From positions 1 to 64,000 of IMG/VR virus record IMGVR_UViG_3300017917_001958: a stretch of 64,000 nt of DNA, one strand, 5' to 3'. The translations under genes were made by a program, and so were the position numbers. The DNA comes from a virus. A model generated the notes under the pieces. It had not been told where the DNA came from. It saw only the letters and a program-made list of their open reading frames with translations, and searched no databases. Shown here in pieces: positions 46,999 through 55,012 of the stretch. Position 1 is the stretch's first letter. Each line of letters starts with the position of its first letter.

Positions 46999-47970
46999 GT
47001 CCTCAAATTTTTCAGTTAAATATTTTTCTAAATTTTCATCTTTAAAATTACCAATTGTTATTGTAACTATTTTTTCGGGTTCGGAAACCCATGTAATGTT
47101 ATTTGTCTCTTCTGGTTTATTTTTTAAATCAAAAACAATTTTATTCTTTGCACAATGAGTTAACATTTCATGTAAAATTTGTGGTATTGGCATATTCTTT
47201 ATAATTACTTTATTTTCTAATAGTTCTTCTGGAAAAAAGTATGTTTCTCCCATCCTACTAATTTTTTCTTTTTGATTTTTAAACACAATAATTCTTGTTT
47301 GATTATTTTCTATGTCAACAAAACAATAATGTGTTGCAGGAGACTTTAAATCGTTAACTGAACTTGTTAATGAAAATGAATTTAAATTTTTTTGAAATTT
47401 TCCACTCTTTACTTGTATTGTAAATACTTCTCCTGTTGTTGTGTATAATCTAATATCTATACCATTAAAATCATCCAAATCACCTCTATCTAAAGAAAAA
47501 TGAATTTTTTTAAATTCATAACCTTCAAATATTTCTCTAAAAATATATAAAAAGGCTATTGTGGTGATTTGACCATTTGACCAAGACTTATTAGTTCTTA
47601 ATAATAATTGATAATAATATTTTGTTTCAATATTATCAGTAAAAAATAATTCCCATTTACTTTCTAAAAAAATCCATAATTTTTTGATGTTGTTAAACCA
47701 TTGACCACTATTAGAAAAGTCTAATTCTTTCATACCTAACTTTACCGCCCAATTATAAAGATCACAAAAACAATATGGATGTGTGTTTATTGAATTTCTC
47801 CAACACCACCGTAAATCATTATCTTTAAGACCAAATATTCCATTTATTTCATGTTTTACCCAATGATTAAATTCTAATCCCTTTCTTTCCATAACATCAT
47901 TACAAACTTTCTTGTAACATTCTTTAAAATAAGAATTATTCATTAATATTTTAGCTTCATCATATATCAT
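46981..47970 (-). CDS. Putative PD-(D/E)XK-fold nuclease
   Basis: I use the ATG at 47970 (329 aa, MIYDEAKILMNNS). A longer frame to 48039 would run into the gp13 start. Residues about 155-190 carry FKKIHFSLDRGDLDDFNGID, then IRLYTTTGEVFTIQVKSGKF. This is a conserved D (in GIDIRL) followed after about 15 residues by QVK, the Q-x-K variant of the PD-(D/E)XK core seen in Mrr-like and other restriction-type enzymes. The N-terminal half is helical and Trp/Asn-rich, possibly DNA-binding. It is convergent with the SNF2 gene and divergent from gp13. It could be a mobile nuclease or a repair partner of the helicase. Confidence 0.6.
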   Translation of the reverse strand: MIYDEAKILMNNSYFKECYKKVCNDVMERKGLEFNHWVKHEINGIFGLKDNDLRWCWRNSINTHPYCFCDLYNWAVKLGMKELDFSNSGQWFNNIKKLWIFLESKWELFFTDNIETKYYYQLLLRTNKSWSNGQITTIAFLYIFREIFEGYEFKKIHFSLDRGDLDDFNGIDIRLYTTTGEVFTIQVKSGKFQKNLNSFSLTSSVNDLKSPATHYCFVDIENNQTRIIVFKNQKEKISRMGETYFFPEELLENKVIIKNMPIPQILHEMLTHCAKNKIVFDLKNKPEETNNITWVSEPEKIVTITIGNFKDENLEKYLTEKFEDLKNTL

Positions 47971-48017
47971 AATGAAAAATATAACTAATATTTTTGGAAA
48001 ATCATAACAAAATACCA

Positions 48018-48026
48018 GATATTTAT
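48018..48026 (+). promoter_or_regulatory. Candidate late promoter motif (GATATTTAT) before gp13-like gene
   Basis: The plus strand reads CAGATATTTATC, then AAAT and the ATG at 48032 (4-nt gap). Confidence 0.55.
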
Positions 48027-48031
48027 CAAAT

Positions 48032-49150
48032 ATGAGCACAACAATTATAACCCAAGATCAAAAAGAAAAATTATATACTCAAGTTTTTCACTTATTAGGT
48101 ATGCCGGTTCGTGGTATTGAACTTACTGAAGAACAAATGGATACTTTTTTAGAATTATCGATATCAGAATATGAACAATATGTTAGTGATTGGTTAATAG
48201 AATCTCAATGGTCAGCATTAGCCGGGTTAGATATTGATACACAATCTTTAACAAGAGCGTTTACAACAAGAAGTTTAGATTATGAAACACAATATTCATA
48301 TTCGTATTCTAAAATTGTTGGATTACAAGCTGGTGGTCCTCATGAATTAAAAAAGGATTTTTTTGAACTAACTAAAGGTCAACAGGTTTATGAATTACCG
48401 GCAGGACGTGAAATAAATGAATTATTATGGTTCACACGTGCAACATTAACAGATTCAATTGTTGACCCATTTTTAGGTGGTTTTGGTGGTCTTGGTGGTG
48501 TTGGTTTTGGTGGTGTTGGTGGTTTTGCTCAAGTAGGTTCATCCGGATCATATTTTATGTTACCGGCATTTGATCTTTTATTAAGAATGGGTGATAGAAA
48601 TATTAAAAACAGATTAATAGGTGGTGAATTAACATATAGAATTACTGCAGGACCCAACGGAACAAAACATGTTCATTTATATAATGTTCCGGGTGGAAAA
48701 TTTGATTTTGGTTCAATAACAAATAATAATTTTAAGGTATGGTATTGGTATTATGAAACTACCGATCGAGATACGTGTCTTGATAAGAATAAGGATATTG
48801 TAAAATTACCATCTGATGTCGATACTGAAGAGTTAACATGGGATAAATTAAATAAACCAGCACAGAATTGGGCTAGAAAATATTTGATTGCTTACGCAAA
48901 AGAAGGTTTGGCTAGAATTTGGGGTAAATTTTCCGGTGATTTACAGGTACCTGATAGTCAGATTAAATTGGATTATAATTCATTGTTAACTGAAGCAAAA
49001 GATGAAAAATCTAAATTAGTTGAGGAACTTATGCAAAGATTAGAAAGACTCCGCCCCGAAAAAATTCTTGAAAGAAAAGGTAACGAGGCGGAAAATCTTA
49101 ATAAATCATTGAAATACAGACCAATGGTATCACCGTTTAATGTAATATAA
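48032..49150 (+). CDS. 13: Head-tail neck protein, T4 gp13-like
   Basis: A 372-aa protein (T4 gp13: 309 aa). The N-terminus is helical (ITQDQKEKLYTQVFHLLGMP ... ELSISEYEQYVSDWLIE). Then comes QQVYELPAGREINELLWFTR (about 130-148), a Gly-rich loop GGFGGLGGVGFGGVGG (about 149-165), a beta region and a long C-terminal helix (WARKYLIAYAKEGLARIWGK). This follows the pattern of gp13 neck proteins that close the filled head and receive the tail. It lies on the plus strand, separated from gp14/gp15 by the helicase and nuclease genes, and meets the polymerase gene end-to-end. Confidence 0.7.
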   Translation: MSTTIITQDQKEKLYTQVFHLLGMPVRGIELTEEQMDTFLELSISEYEQYVSDWLIESQWSALAGLDIDTQSLTRAFTTRSLDYETQYSYSYSKIVGLQAGGPHELKKDFFELTKGQQVYELPAGREINELLWFTRATLTDSIVDPFLGGFGGLGGVGFGGVGGFAQVGSSGSYFMLPAFDLLLRMGDRNIKNRLIGGELTYRITAGPNGTKHVHLYNVPGGKFDFGSITNNNFKVWYWYYETTDRDTCLDKNKDIVKLPSDVDTEELTWDKLNKPAQNWARKYLIAYAKEGLARIWGKFSGDLQVPDSQIKLDYNSLLTEAKDEKSKLVEELMQRLERLRPEKILERKGNEAENLNKSLKYRPMVSPFNVI

Positions 49151-52054
49151 TTAACTTTCTATTGCATGATAAGCGAAATCATTACCATTGGTTTCTATGA
49201 TTTCATCTTCATTACTTTTTACACTTTCAGCTTGTAATGATAAAACTTTTCTGTTAAAATCGATCCAGTTTTTATCTACCAATTCTAAACTATTTTCAAC
49301 ATACATGAAGTATGGGTCACGTTGTACTCTATTCCAAAAAATAACTTCACTATCTGATAAGGTCATGACTTCATCAAACTTGTCTTGACCTTCTTCTTTT
49401 AACGGATGACCATTAATAAGTTCACATTGTATTTTAGTAAAATACTGTCTATCTTTTGGATCGTCAATTAAAATATCTTCACGAATTTCCGGTTTAAAAA
49501 CAACCAATAATGGTTCAACTCTTTTATTGAAGTTATTTAGATATCTAGCAACATTATATTCACCTTTTAAATCTGGATTGTTAGTGATTTCCTTTTCATC
49601 AATCATATAACAATTTACATTAAGAACCCAATAATTGGGTGGCATTTGTTTACCATTATTAATGTAATATTCATCTTGTTCTTTTTTTGTCCATTTAGCC
49701 TTTCTCTCTACGTCACCTGATGATTTTTTATTTCCATTATTAACATAATAAATTGTGTCACCTAAACCCGCAGGATAATCATTTTGAATAATTAATTCCA
49801 TATGTGCTTGTCTAGACATTAATGCACCTGATTTAGTTGTTTTTTTAATGTGTTTTTTATAATCATTTATAGATTGTTTAACACGTGCCTTATTTGCTAT
49901 TTTTGATAATGGTATTTCTTTGTTGTAAATTTTCTCAACATAATCATAATACAATTCCACAAAAGATAAACCATCACCATTTAGTAGATATTTTAATCCT
50001 TCATCTAAAAATTCAACAATATATGTTTGTAATTTTTTAGATTTAATTGTGTTACCGGTTAATTTAATTTTTTCTTTTCCTTTCTTCAACATTTTAATGA
50101 TATAATTTTTTCTTGAAACGTTAATACAAGCGGGAGCAATATAATCAATATCCAATCCCATTTCACCTCTCATAAAAATATCATTAAATTCTGCGGTATC
50201 GGCTTCAATTCCTTTATATTCTTTTCCTTTCTTAACCAATTCGTTAAGGCCTAAACCAATATAAACCGTATCGTTAACGTTTTCGGGTGTTTCAAAGTTC
50301 ACACCATCCGTATCCATAACCAATGGTTTATATCCTTTTTTGATAAAAAACATAATCATCATTCTAAGACATTGACGACCCACACATGTAATTGTTTCAC
50401 CTTTATTCATGTCACCCCATGGAAATACTTGAGGTGCTGATAAACTACCAAAATAAGCATTAATAAAAATTTTAATCGGTAATTGTTTACGATCATACAT
50501 TTCTGCCAATACAGGATCCTTATCTTTTAATTCACCGGCCAAATGTTTATATTTAATACGTATATCACGAAAGTACTTTAACATTGATTTCTGTACACCC
50601 ATAACATCACATTCAGGAAACACATCATATACAAGCTGTATTGATGGATAAAGTGATGCATAGTCAAACTTAACAATGTTCTTTGAATAACCAACATTTA
50701 ACAATCTTGATAAACCTCCTGTAATTGCACGTTTCTCATCTTTTGCAGGAATTGCTAAATTATTTTCATAAGACCATGCTAACATTATTATTTTCCATAA
50801 CGTTGCGGTACCCATGGTGGCAATTCTTTCATAAGTAGTTGGTACCAATTTAGAAAGTAAAAATGTCGATTGGGAGAATGAATCATCTACAATCATTGTC
50901 TCATATAAGTCATCGTCAAGATATTGTTCGACGATTTTTTCACCCGTCCATATTTCATATTTACCTGGATATTTTTCAGTTAACCCATCAGTTCCGGGTT
51001 CACCAATTTTTTTATATTTTCCTGTTTTTGGGTTAACATAATAATAATCATTATCTAAATATATTTTAGATATTTGCGAACCCTCAACATAAACACGATT
51101 TTCTTTTTCTTTTTCTAAATACTTTGTTATATATTTTAATCCCCAACTTTTAATTTCAGAATTAATTGCCTGAGCTCTTCTAACGGAATGTGCAATATCA
51201 ATTATATTAAATCCCCAAATCACATGTTGGGTATATGGTTCAACTTCATTCGCTAATTTTAACATACCTTCCTTTTCCTTCATTCCTTGGGATGTGAAGA
51301 TTTGTGTTAAACCACTAACATTAACCCCCAATATTTCTGCTCTTTTTAATATAAACGGCCAGTCAAAGAATGCAGAGTTATATCCACCAATAATCGTTGG
51401 TTTTAATTCTCTAATATACCCGAAAAATTTTTCTATACATTTTTTTTCACCATCTTCACCAAATGCGGATATCGTTTTTTGTAAACCACGATTATCTTTG
51501 ATACCTATAAGAATTATGTTGTTCGTTTCCGGTTCTAAACCAGTTGTCTCAATATCGAATACAAATCTATAAACATCATTATATTCATTAATACCTTTAA
51601 AAAGACGTTTCTTTTTTTGTATTAAATATTGTTCTACCGGAGATAAAATTGTAAAATGTTGTTTTGTTTCTTCTTTCCATGGATCCAATCCTCCAAACCT
51701 AAAAAAATTAATTAAATCGGTATAACTTTTAATACTTTTTACTAAATGTGTCATACCATTTTCAAGTCGTTCATTACCATGGGTATCTAATTTTTCAATA
51801 ATAATCCCAAATTCACCCATTTTCTTTTTCTGTAATGATTTTGATCCACCATAGAAATTTAATCCGGATAAATCACTTACCCACATAAAAGGGGTAAACG
51901 TATCCGTTTTAATAATTTTTCCCTTTTCGGGGTCTTGAATAATTTTTGAGATTTTGTTAGTAGAGTAATCGTACTCGACACCGACGATATACATTTCATC
52001 GTCACCACCGTTCAGGAATTTTTCAATAACTTCCTGAGAAATAAATTCTTTCAT
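49151..52054 (-). CDS. 43: DNA polymerase, family B (T4 gp43-like)
   Basis: A 967-aa replicative polymerase with 3'-5' proofreading (T4 gp43: 898 aa). Exo I FDIETTGLEPE near residue 164, Exo II GGYNSAFFDWPFI near 222. Polymerase motif A is DYASLYPSI (near 463), motif B KIFINAYFGSLSAPQVF (near 520). Motif C is VMDTDGVNF (near 580), where most family B enzymes have DTDS. An inserted beta region (about 330-370, KIYLDNDYYYVNPKTGKYKK) is seen. No late motif upstream. A 15-bp palindrome lies 32-46 nt before the ATG. The C-terminus has a charged linker and an ENSLELVDKNWIDFNRKV end. Confidence 0.96.
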   Translation of the reverse strand: MKEFISQEVIEKFLNGGDDEMYIVGVEYDYSTNKISKIIQDPEKGKIIKTDTFTPFMWVSDLSGLNFYGGSKSLQKKKMGEFGIIIEKLDTHGNERLENGMTHLVKSIKSYTDLINFFRFGGLDPWKEETKQHFTILSPVEQYLIQKKKRLFKGINEYNDVYRFVFDIETTGLEPETNNIILIGIKDNRGLQKTISAFGEDGEKKCIEKFFGYIRELKPTIIGGYNSAFFDWPFILKRAEILGVNVSGLTQIFTSQGMKEKEGMLKLANEVEPYTQHVIWGFNIIDIAHSVRRAQAINSEIKSWGLKYITKYLEKEKENRVYVEGSQISKIYLDNDYYYVNPKTGKYKKIGEPGTDGLTEKYPGKYEIWTGEKIVEQYLDDDLYETMIVDDSFSQSTFLLSKLVPTTYERIATMGTATLWKIIMLAWSYENNLAIPAKDEKRAITGGLSRLLNVGYSKNIVKFDYASLYPSIQLVYDVFPECDVMGVQKSMLKYFRDIRIKYKHLAGELKDKDPVLAEMYDRKQLPIKIFINAYFGSLSAPQVFPWGDMNKGETITCVGRQCLRMMIMFFIKKGYKPLVMDTDGVNFETPENVNDTVYIGLGLNELVKKGKEYKGIEADTAEFNDIFMRGEMGLDIDYIAPACINVSRKNYIIKMLKKGKEKIKLTGNTIKSKKLQTYIVEFLDEGLKYLLNGDGLSFVELYYDYVEKIYNKEIPLSKIANKARVKQSINDYKKHIKKTTKSGALMSRQAHMELIIQNDYPAGLGDTIYYVNNGNKKSSGDVERKAKWTKKEQDEYYINNGKQMPPNYWVLNVNCYMIDEKEITNNPDLKGEYNVARYLNNFNKRVEPLLVVFKPEIREDILIDDPKDRQYFTKIQCELINGHPLKEEGQDKFDEVMTLSDSEVIFWNRVQRDPYFMYVENSLELVDKNWIDFNRKVLSLQAESVKSNEDEIIETNGNDFAYHAIES

Positions 52055-52085
52055 ATTTTAAAATTTTAAATGTGACACATTATCT

Positions 52086-52100
52086 TGTGATTAAATCACA
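52086..52100. promoter_or_regulatory. 15-bp palindrome TGTGATTAAATCACA upstream of polymerase gene
   Basis: A perfect dyad, with TGTGATT and AATCACA around a central A, located 32-46 nt upstream of the polymerase ATG. It could be a transcription-factor operator, or an mRNA hairpin like the one through which T4 gp43 represses its own translation. Both are guesses. Confidence 0.5.
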
Positions 52101-52144
52101 GTTTGTCTTAATTACATTTAAAATTATAACGAAAAAAACCGGTA

Positions 52145-52513
52145 TTAAAAAATATTGATAAATAATTTTTCTTTTACCGGTAATATTAACTTATTAGTCG
52201 GATTCTGATTAGTATCTAAAAATTGTATGGTTATTTTACCTTCATATTTACCAATTTCTGATGTTTGATTTTCAGTAAATCTATATACAATATAATATTC
52301 ATCGGTTGTTTGGTGATATTTTTTTGTTCTTGTGGTAATTTGACATTGACCGTTTAATATTACGGGATCACCGGTTTTAAATTCGAACATTTCAAAAGTG
52401 ATACTTGAATTTTCTAATAGATCATTAAATGATGATTTATCATTTTTACCATCATCAATCATTTTCATCTTTAATATTGGGTCAGACGCACCTTGTCTAA
52501 TAAAAAATTCCAT
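52145..52513 (-). CDS. Small virion-type protein with BppU-like/Ig-like fold, 122 aa
   Basis: A beta-sandwich-like small protein: DPILKMKMIDDGK ... ITFEMFEFKTGDPVILNGQC, then KYHQTTDEYYIVYRF, and GKYEGKITIQFLD. The pattern resembles N-terminal Ig-like domains of baseplate upper proteins. A late-type motif lies 19 nt upstream. It sits next to the Thr-Pro-tailed protein, and a role as a small fibre or baseplate accessory is inferred. The match is at fold-pattern level only. Confidence 0.55.
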   Translation of the reverse strand: MEFFIRQGASDPILKMKMIDDGKNDKSSFNDLLENSSITFEMFEFKTGDPVILNGQCQITTRTKKYHQTTDEYYIVYRFTENQTSEIGKYEGKITIQFLDTNQNPTNKLILPVKEKLFINIF

Positions 52514-52532
52514 TATTTTTAATTTTATATAT

Positions 52533-52542
52533 GATAAATATC
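52533..52542 (-). promoter_or_regulatory. Candidate late promoter motif (GATATTTATC) before 122-aa gene
   Basis: The minus strand reads AAAGATATTTATC, then a 19-nt A/T-only leader and the ATG at 52513. Confidence 0.5.
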
Positions 52543-52545
52543 TTT

Positions 52546-52710
52546 ATGGACAGAATTATTGATCAGTTATCGAAATTCATATTTGCTCAAACAGGTAAAG
52601 ATTATGGTGTTGGTGTTGGTGTTGGTGTTGGTGTACTAGTAGGTGGTAAAGTTGGAGGAGGTTCTGGTGTACTAGTGGGTGTACTAGTTGGTGTACTAGT
52701 TGGTACCTGA
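52546..52710 (+). pseudogene. Truncated copy of the 53784 gene 5' end, running into a Gly-Val frame
   Basis: A 54-codon frame begins MDRIIDQLSKFIFAQTGKDY, then continues as Gly-Val repeats that are merely the reverse of the Thr-Pro tract of the opposite gene, and stops at TGA 52708. Its first 20 residues resemble the start of the plus-strand protein at 53784 (MNNFIKQV ... RFFYAQAGKGG). The DNA shows GCTCAAACAGGTAAAG against GCTCAAGCAGGTAAAG. It is probably the remains of a gene overrun by the repeat tract, and may be untranslated. Confidence 0.45.
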
Positions 52711-53729
52711 GTTTCATTTGGTGTTGGTGTTGGAGTTGGTGTTGGTGGATTAAACCCTATTGGTAGATCAACACAATCAGAAACACATTCATTTATAAAA
52801 TAATATGGTTTTAATGAAACCAAATAATGATGATAAACATGTATATAGTCTAACGGTTCTTCAATATATTGAACTCTTTTTAATAAAAATTGTGTGGTAC
52901 CTGTATGAATATTATTGCACCCACTTGTTCCCCCGCCCCAAACTTGAACCATAGGATTTACCGAACTTCTTTTCGACGGGATTACCTCCTCCCAATCTTT
53001 TAATTTATAAATTGGATTTCCGTTTAAATATATTTTAAGAGTCCCCAACCTACTTTCTTTCTCGTCAGCCCATTTTTTATTTAAATCTTCGGTAATTCCG
53101 CCGGAATTTGATATTAAATCATTCCATCCACCCTCATTTTCGATATCACAATCAGTTAAATATTTATTTCTATCAAAAGTTATAGTGATATTAAAATCGT
53201 TACTTGTACCACCAGAACATAAAGTTGGTGTTTGACCTGATGATATATATGAAGATTCAATGTATCCTGAATTACAATAACCGGAATATCTAAATGATTT
53301 CCATAAAATTCTACCATCGTTAGTAAATGAAAATGATAAATTATTATCTAAATAATTTCTTGGGTCAATTTCATTTTTAATACCTAAATAATAAAAAGTA
53401 CTACCACTAACCCATGGTAAATTTTGTTTATTAAACACAAAATTAAGTGTCCAACCTTTTTCAGTTCTTCTTTTTACTATAAAATCACAAGAATTAAATG
53501 TATATCCTGTATTAACTTCAATTTCCCATGGAATAATTTCATTTAATGGGAAAATTGCACATTGTGAATCGATAATTAATGTCGAATATATTATTGGTGT
53601 TGTTAAATCTAATATATCTGTATTATAATCACCTTCGACTTTAGATATTTCATAATCATAAAGTTCTGAAAAATCTATCTTTAAATCAAGTTTAGACCCA
53701 TAAAAGTTTAAAATATTTTGACTGCTCAT
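52602..53729 (-). CDS. Virion-type protein with C-terminal Thr-Pro repeat tail, 375 aa
   Basis: Function not recognised. Residues 1-320 form a beta-rich protein with an inner segment SCDFIVKRRTEKGWTLNFVF and aromatic strands (LDYIHVYHHYLVSLKPYYFI). Residues about 328-375 are Thr-Pro/Ser-Thr-Pro repeats broken by NETQV and EPPPTLPP. The protein ends within the repeat (TPTP then TAA). The tail uses the same short DNA repeats as the giant fibre gene at the window start. A late-type motif lies 5 nt upstream. Probably a fibre or decoration protein with an extended, flexible tip. Confidence 0.65.
   Translation of the reverse strand: MSSQNILNFYGSKLDLKIDFSELYDYEISKVEGDYNTDILDLTTPIIYSTLIIDSQCAIFPLNEIIPWEIEVNTGYTFNSCDFIVKRRTEKGWTLNFVFNKQNLPWVSGSTFYYLGIKNEIDPRNYLDNNLSFSFTNDGRILWKSFRYSGYCNSGYIESSYISSGQTPTLCSGGTSNDFNITITFDRNKYLTDCDIENEGGWNDLISNSGGITEDLNKKWADEKESRLGTLKIYLNGNPIYKLKDWEEVIPSKRSSVNPMVQVWGGGTSGCNNIHTGTTQFLLKRVQYIEEPLDYIHVYHHYLVSLKPYYFINECVSDCVDLPIGFNPPTPTPTPTPNETQVPTSTPTSTPTSTPEPPPTLPPTSTPTPTPTPTP
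52605..52749 (-). repeat. Second Thr-Pro coding repeat tract
   Basis: GGTGTTGG and GTACTAGTTGG repeats on the plus strand encode TPTP/TSTP on the minus strand. It is equivalent to the tract at 1-237 although the two genes share no other visible similarity. Confidence 0.85.
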
Positions 53730-53734
53730 GTTTA

Positions 53735-53744
53735 TATAAATATC
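53735..53744 (-). promoter_or_regulatory. Candidate late promoter motif (GATATTTATA) before the Thr-Pro-tailed protein
   Basis: The minus strand reads AAAGATATTTATA, then TAAAC and ATG at 53729 (5-nt gap). Confidence 0.6.
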
Positions 53745-53757
53745 TTTACTAAGATTT

Positions 53758-53767
53758 GATATTTATA
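53758..53767 (+). promoter_or_regulatory. Candidate late promoter motif (GATATTTATA) before 246-aa gene
   Basis: The plus strand reads GATATTTATA followed by 16 nt and the ATG at 53784. It forms a divergent pair with the minus-strand copy 13 nt away. Confidence 0.6.
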
Positions 53768-53783
53768 TAAAAAGTGTATCTAC

Positions 53784-54524
53784 ATGAATAATTTTATAAA
53801 ACAGGTAATTGAAGAAAAATTTGCATCGAAAGCACAACAAAGGTTTTTTTATGCTCAAGCAGGTAAAGGCGGAAAAAAAGGTAAAAAATGGGGTAAATGG
53901 GCTAAAGAATTTTCAGATAAGACTGATTTTAGTAAACTTCCGGAAAAATCCGAAGAAAAAGAAGTTGATGAAATAGTCGATAAAAATGGTAACATTATAA
54001 CAGGTAAAAAATCAACAAATTTCAATTCTAAAGGAGTTACTGATGATTGGACTGCAGATGAAGTGGTTAAAGCTGGTGCAGGGTCCATGGGAACACATGG
54101 AGTTCATGGTACCCATACATCTCTAAGATATTGGGCTGAATCGGATATGAGTAAAGCGTTAGGATATAATGATACTTTAGCGAAAGATGTCGATTATGAA
54201 GATGCTGAAGAACATTTTAAAGATGATTTAGGAATTGATGATTCTGAAACCGAAGAAAGATTATCACAAATGGGTTATGATAAAAAATTACCTGAAGATA
54301 AGGTAAGATTAGTTGAAAATCCAAAAAAATTCATGGAAGAATACATTGAAAGTATTATAAATAAAAAAAGTAAAGAAAATGATATTATTTCAAAAGATAA
54401 TCAAATTGATGAAAAAGAAATAAATCCTATAATTATTAAGCAAATTAAATCATTAAAAAATACAATGAGTAGTCATAATTTAACTCTTAATGACATTATT
54501 AAACACCTAAAAGATAATGAATAA
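53784..54524 (+). CDS. Candidate prohead/virion protein with SKAQQRFF N-terminal motif, 246 aa
   Basis: The N-terminus (NFIKQVIEEKFASKAQQRFF, then YAQAGKGGKKGKKWGKW) carries the SKAQQRF motif common at the starts of small phage virion or capsid-region proteins. The Lys/Gly-rich stretch that follows could bind DNA or be processed. The central part is acidic (DVDYEDAEEHFKDDLGIDDS) and the C-terminus is a Lys/Asn-rich helix. No enzyme motif. It begins a plus-strand late unit and overlaps the next gene by 8 nt (ATGAATAA). An internal head or scaffold role is plausible but inferred. Confidence 0.6.
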   Translation: MNNFIKQVIEEKFASKAQQRFFYAQAGKGGKKGKKWGKWAKEFSDKTDFSKLPEKSEEKEVDEIVDKNGNIITGKKSTNFNSKGVTDDWTADEVVKAGAGSMGTHGVHGTHTSLRYWAESDMSKALGYNDTLAKDVDYEDAEEHFKDDLGIDDSETEERLSQMGYDKKLPEDKVRLVENPKKFMEEYIESIINKKSKENDIISKDNQIDEKEINPIIIKQIKSLKNTMSSHNLTLNDIIKHLKDNE

Positions 54525-55011
54525 AGAATTAAAAGGTAGAATTTTTGATGTACCGAGAAATATTTTAGATAAGATTAATCACACTGTAATTGGTTTAAAT
54601 GGTATTCATGCACAAGGTCTTCAAAGAGCTAAAAAGATATTATCGGATAAAAAAGTAAAGTATGGTCAATTAAAAAGGATAATACATGATTTACAAAACA
54701 TGGATTCGGGTAAAGAAAAAATGAAATACGATTTGGCTGGAGGTGACTTGATGTTAAAATGGGGAATGACTCACTTACAAGGAGAAAGAGATTTGATTAG
54801 TAATAGAAAAGATTCTAAAAAAAGATCTGATGAAATTGGTGGAATTACCGGAGAGAGAAAAAATAGTCATTTAAAAAAACATTCAAAAAAACCTGATTTT
54901 TTACCACCATTAAATTTAATAAAAAGTAATTCACATAAATCATCAATATCACCAATCACATCACTTGGTTTATTTGAAGAAATTAAAAAAATAAAAAAAT
55001 TAATGTTATAA
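54517..55011 (+). CDS. Basic unknown protein ending in IKKIKKLML, 164 aa
   Basis: Function not recognised. It is a strongly basic, helical protein (RIFDVPRNILDKINHTVIGL ... LQRAKKILSDKKVKYGQLKR) with a Ser/Lys-rich linker (about 110-140). The C-terminal amphipathic peptide LFEEIKKIKKLML is nearly repeated at the end of the WYL-like protein two genes downstream. Start and stop overlap or abut the neighbours (8 nt; 1-nt gap), so the unit is co-translated. Possibly a head-internal or assembly protein. Confidence 0.6.
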   Translation: MNKELKGRIFDVPRNILDKINHTVIGLNGIHAQGLQRAKKILSDKKVKYGQLKRIIHDLQNMDSGKEKMKYDLAGGDLMLKWGMTHLQGERDLISNRKDSKKRSDEIGGITGERKNSHLKKHSKKPDFLPPLNLIKSNSHKSSISPITSLGLFEEIKKIKKLML

Positions 55012-55012
55012 A

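Noticed and set aside
46981-48039. Longer nuclease frame from 48039
   Set aside because: The extra N-terminal 23 residues are Phe/Ile-rich and would overlap the gp13 start and its promoter motif. The ATG at 47970 is more likely.
52139-52182. Terminator formed by ACCGGTA/TACCGGT near 52140-52182
   Set aside because: The arms are far apart, one lies in the coding region of the 122-aa gene, and no T run follows.
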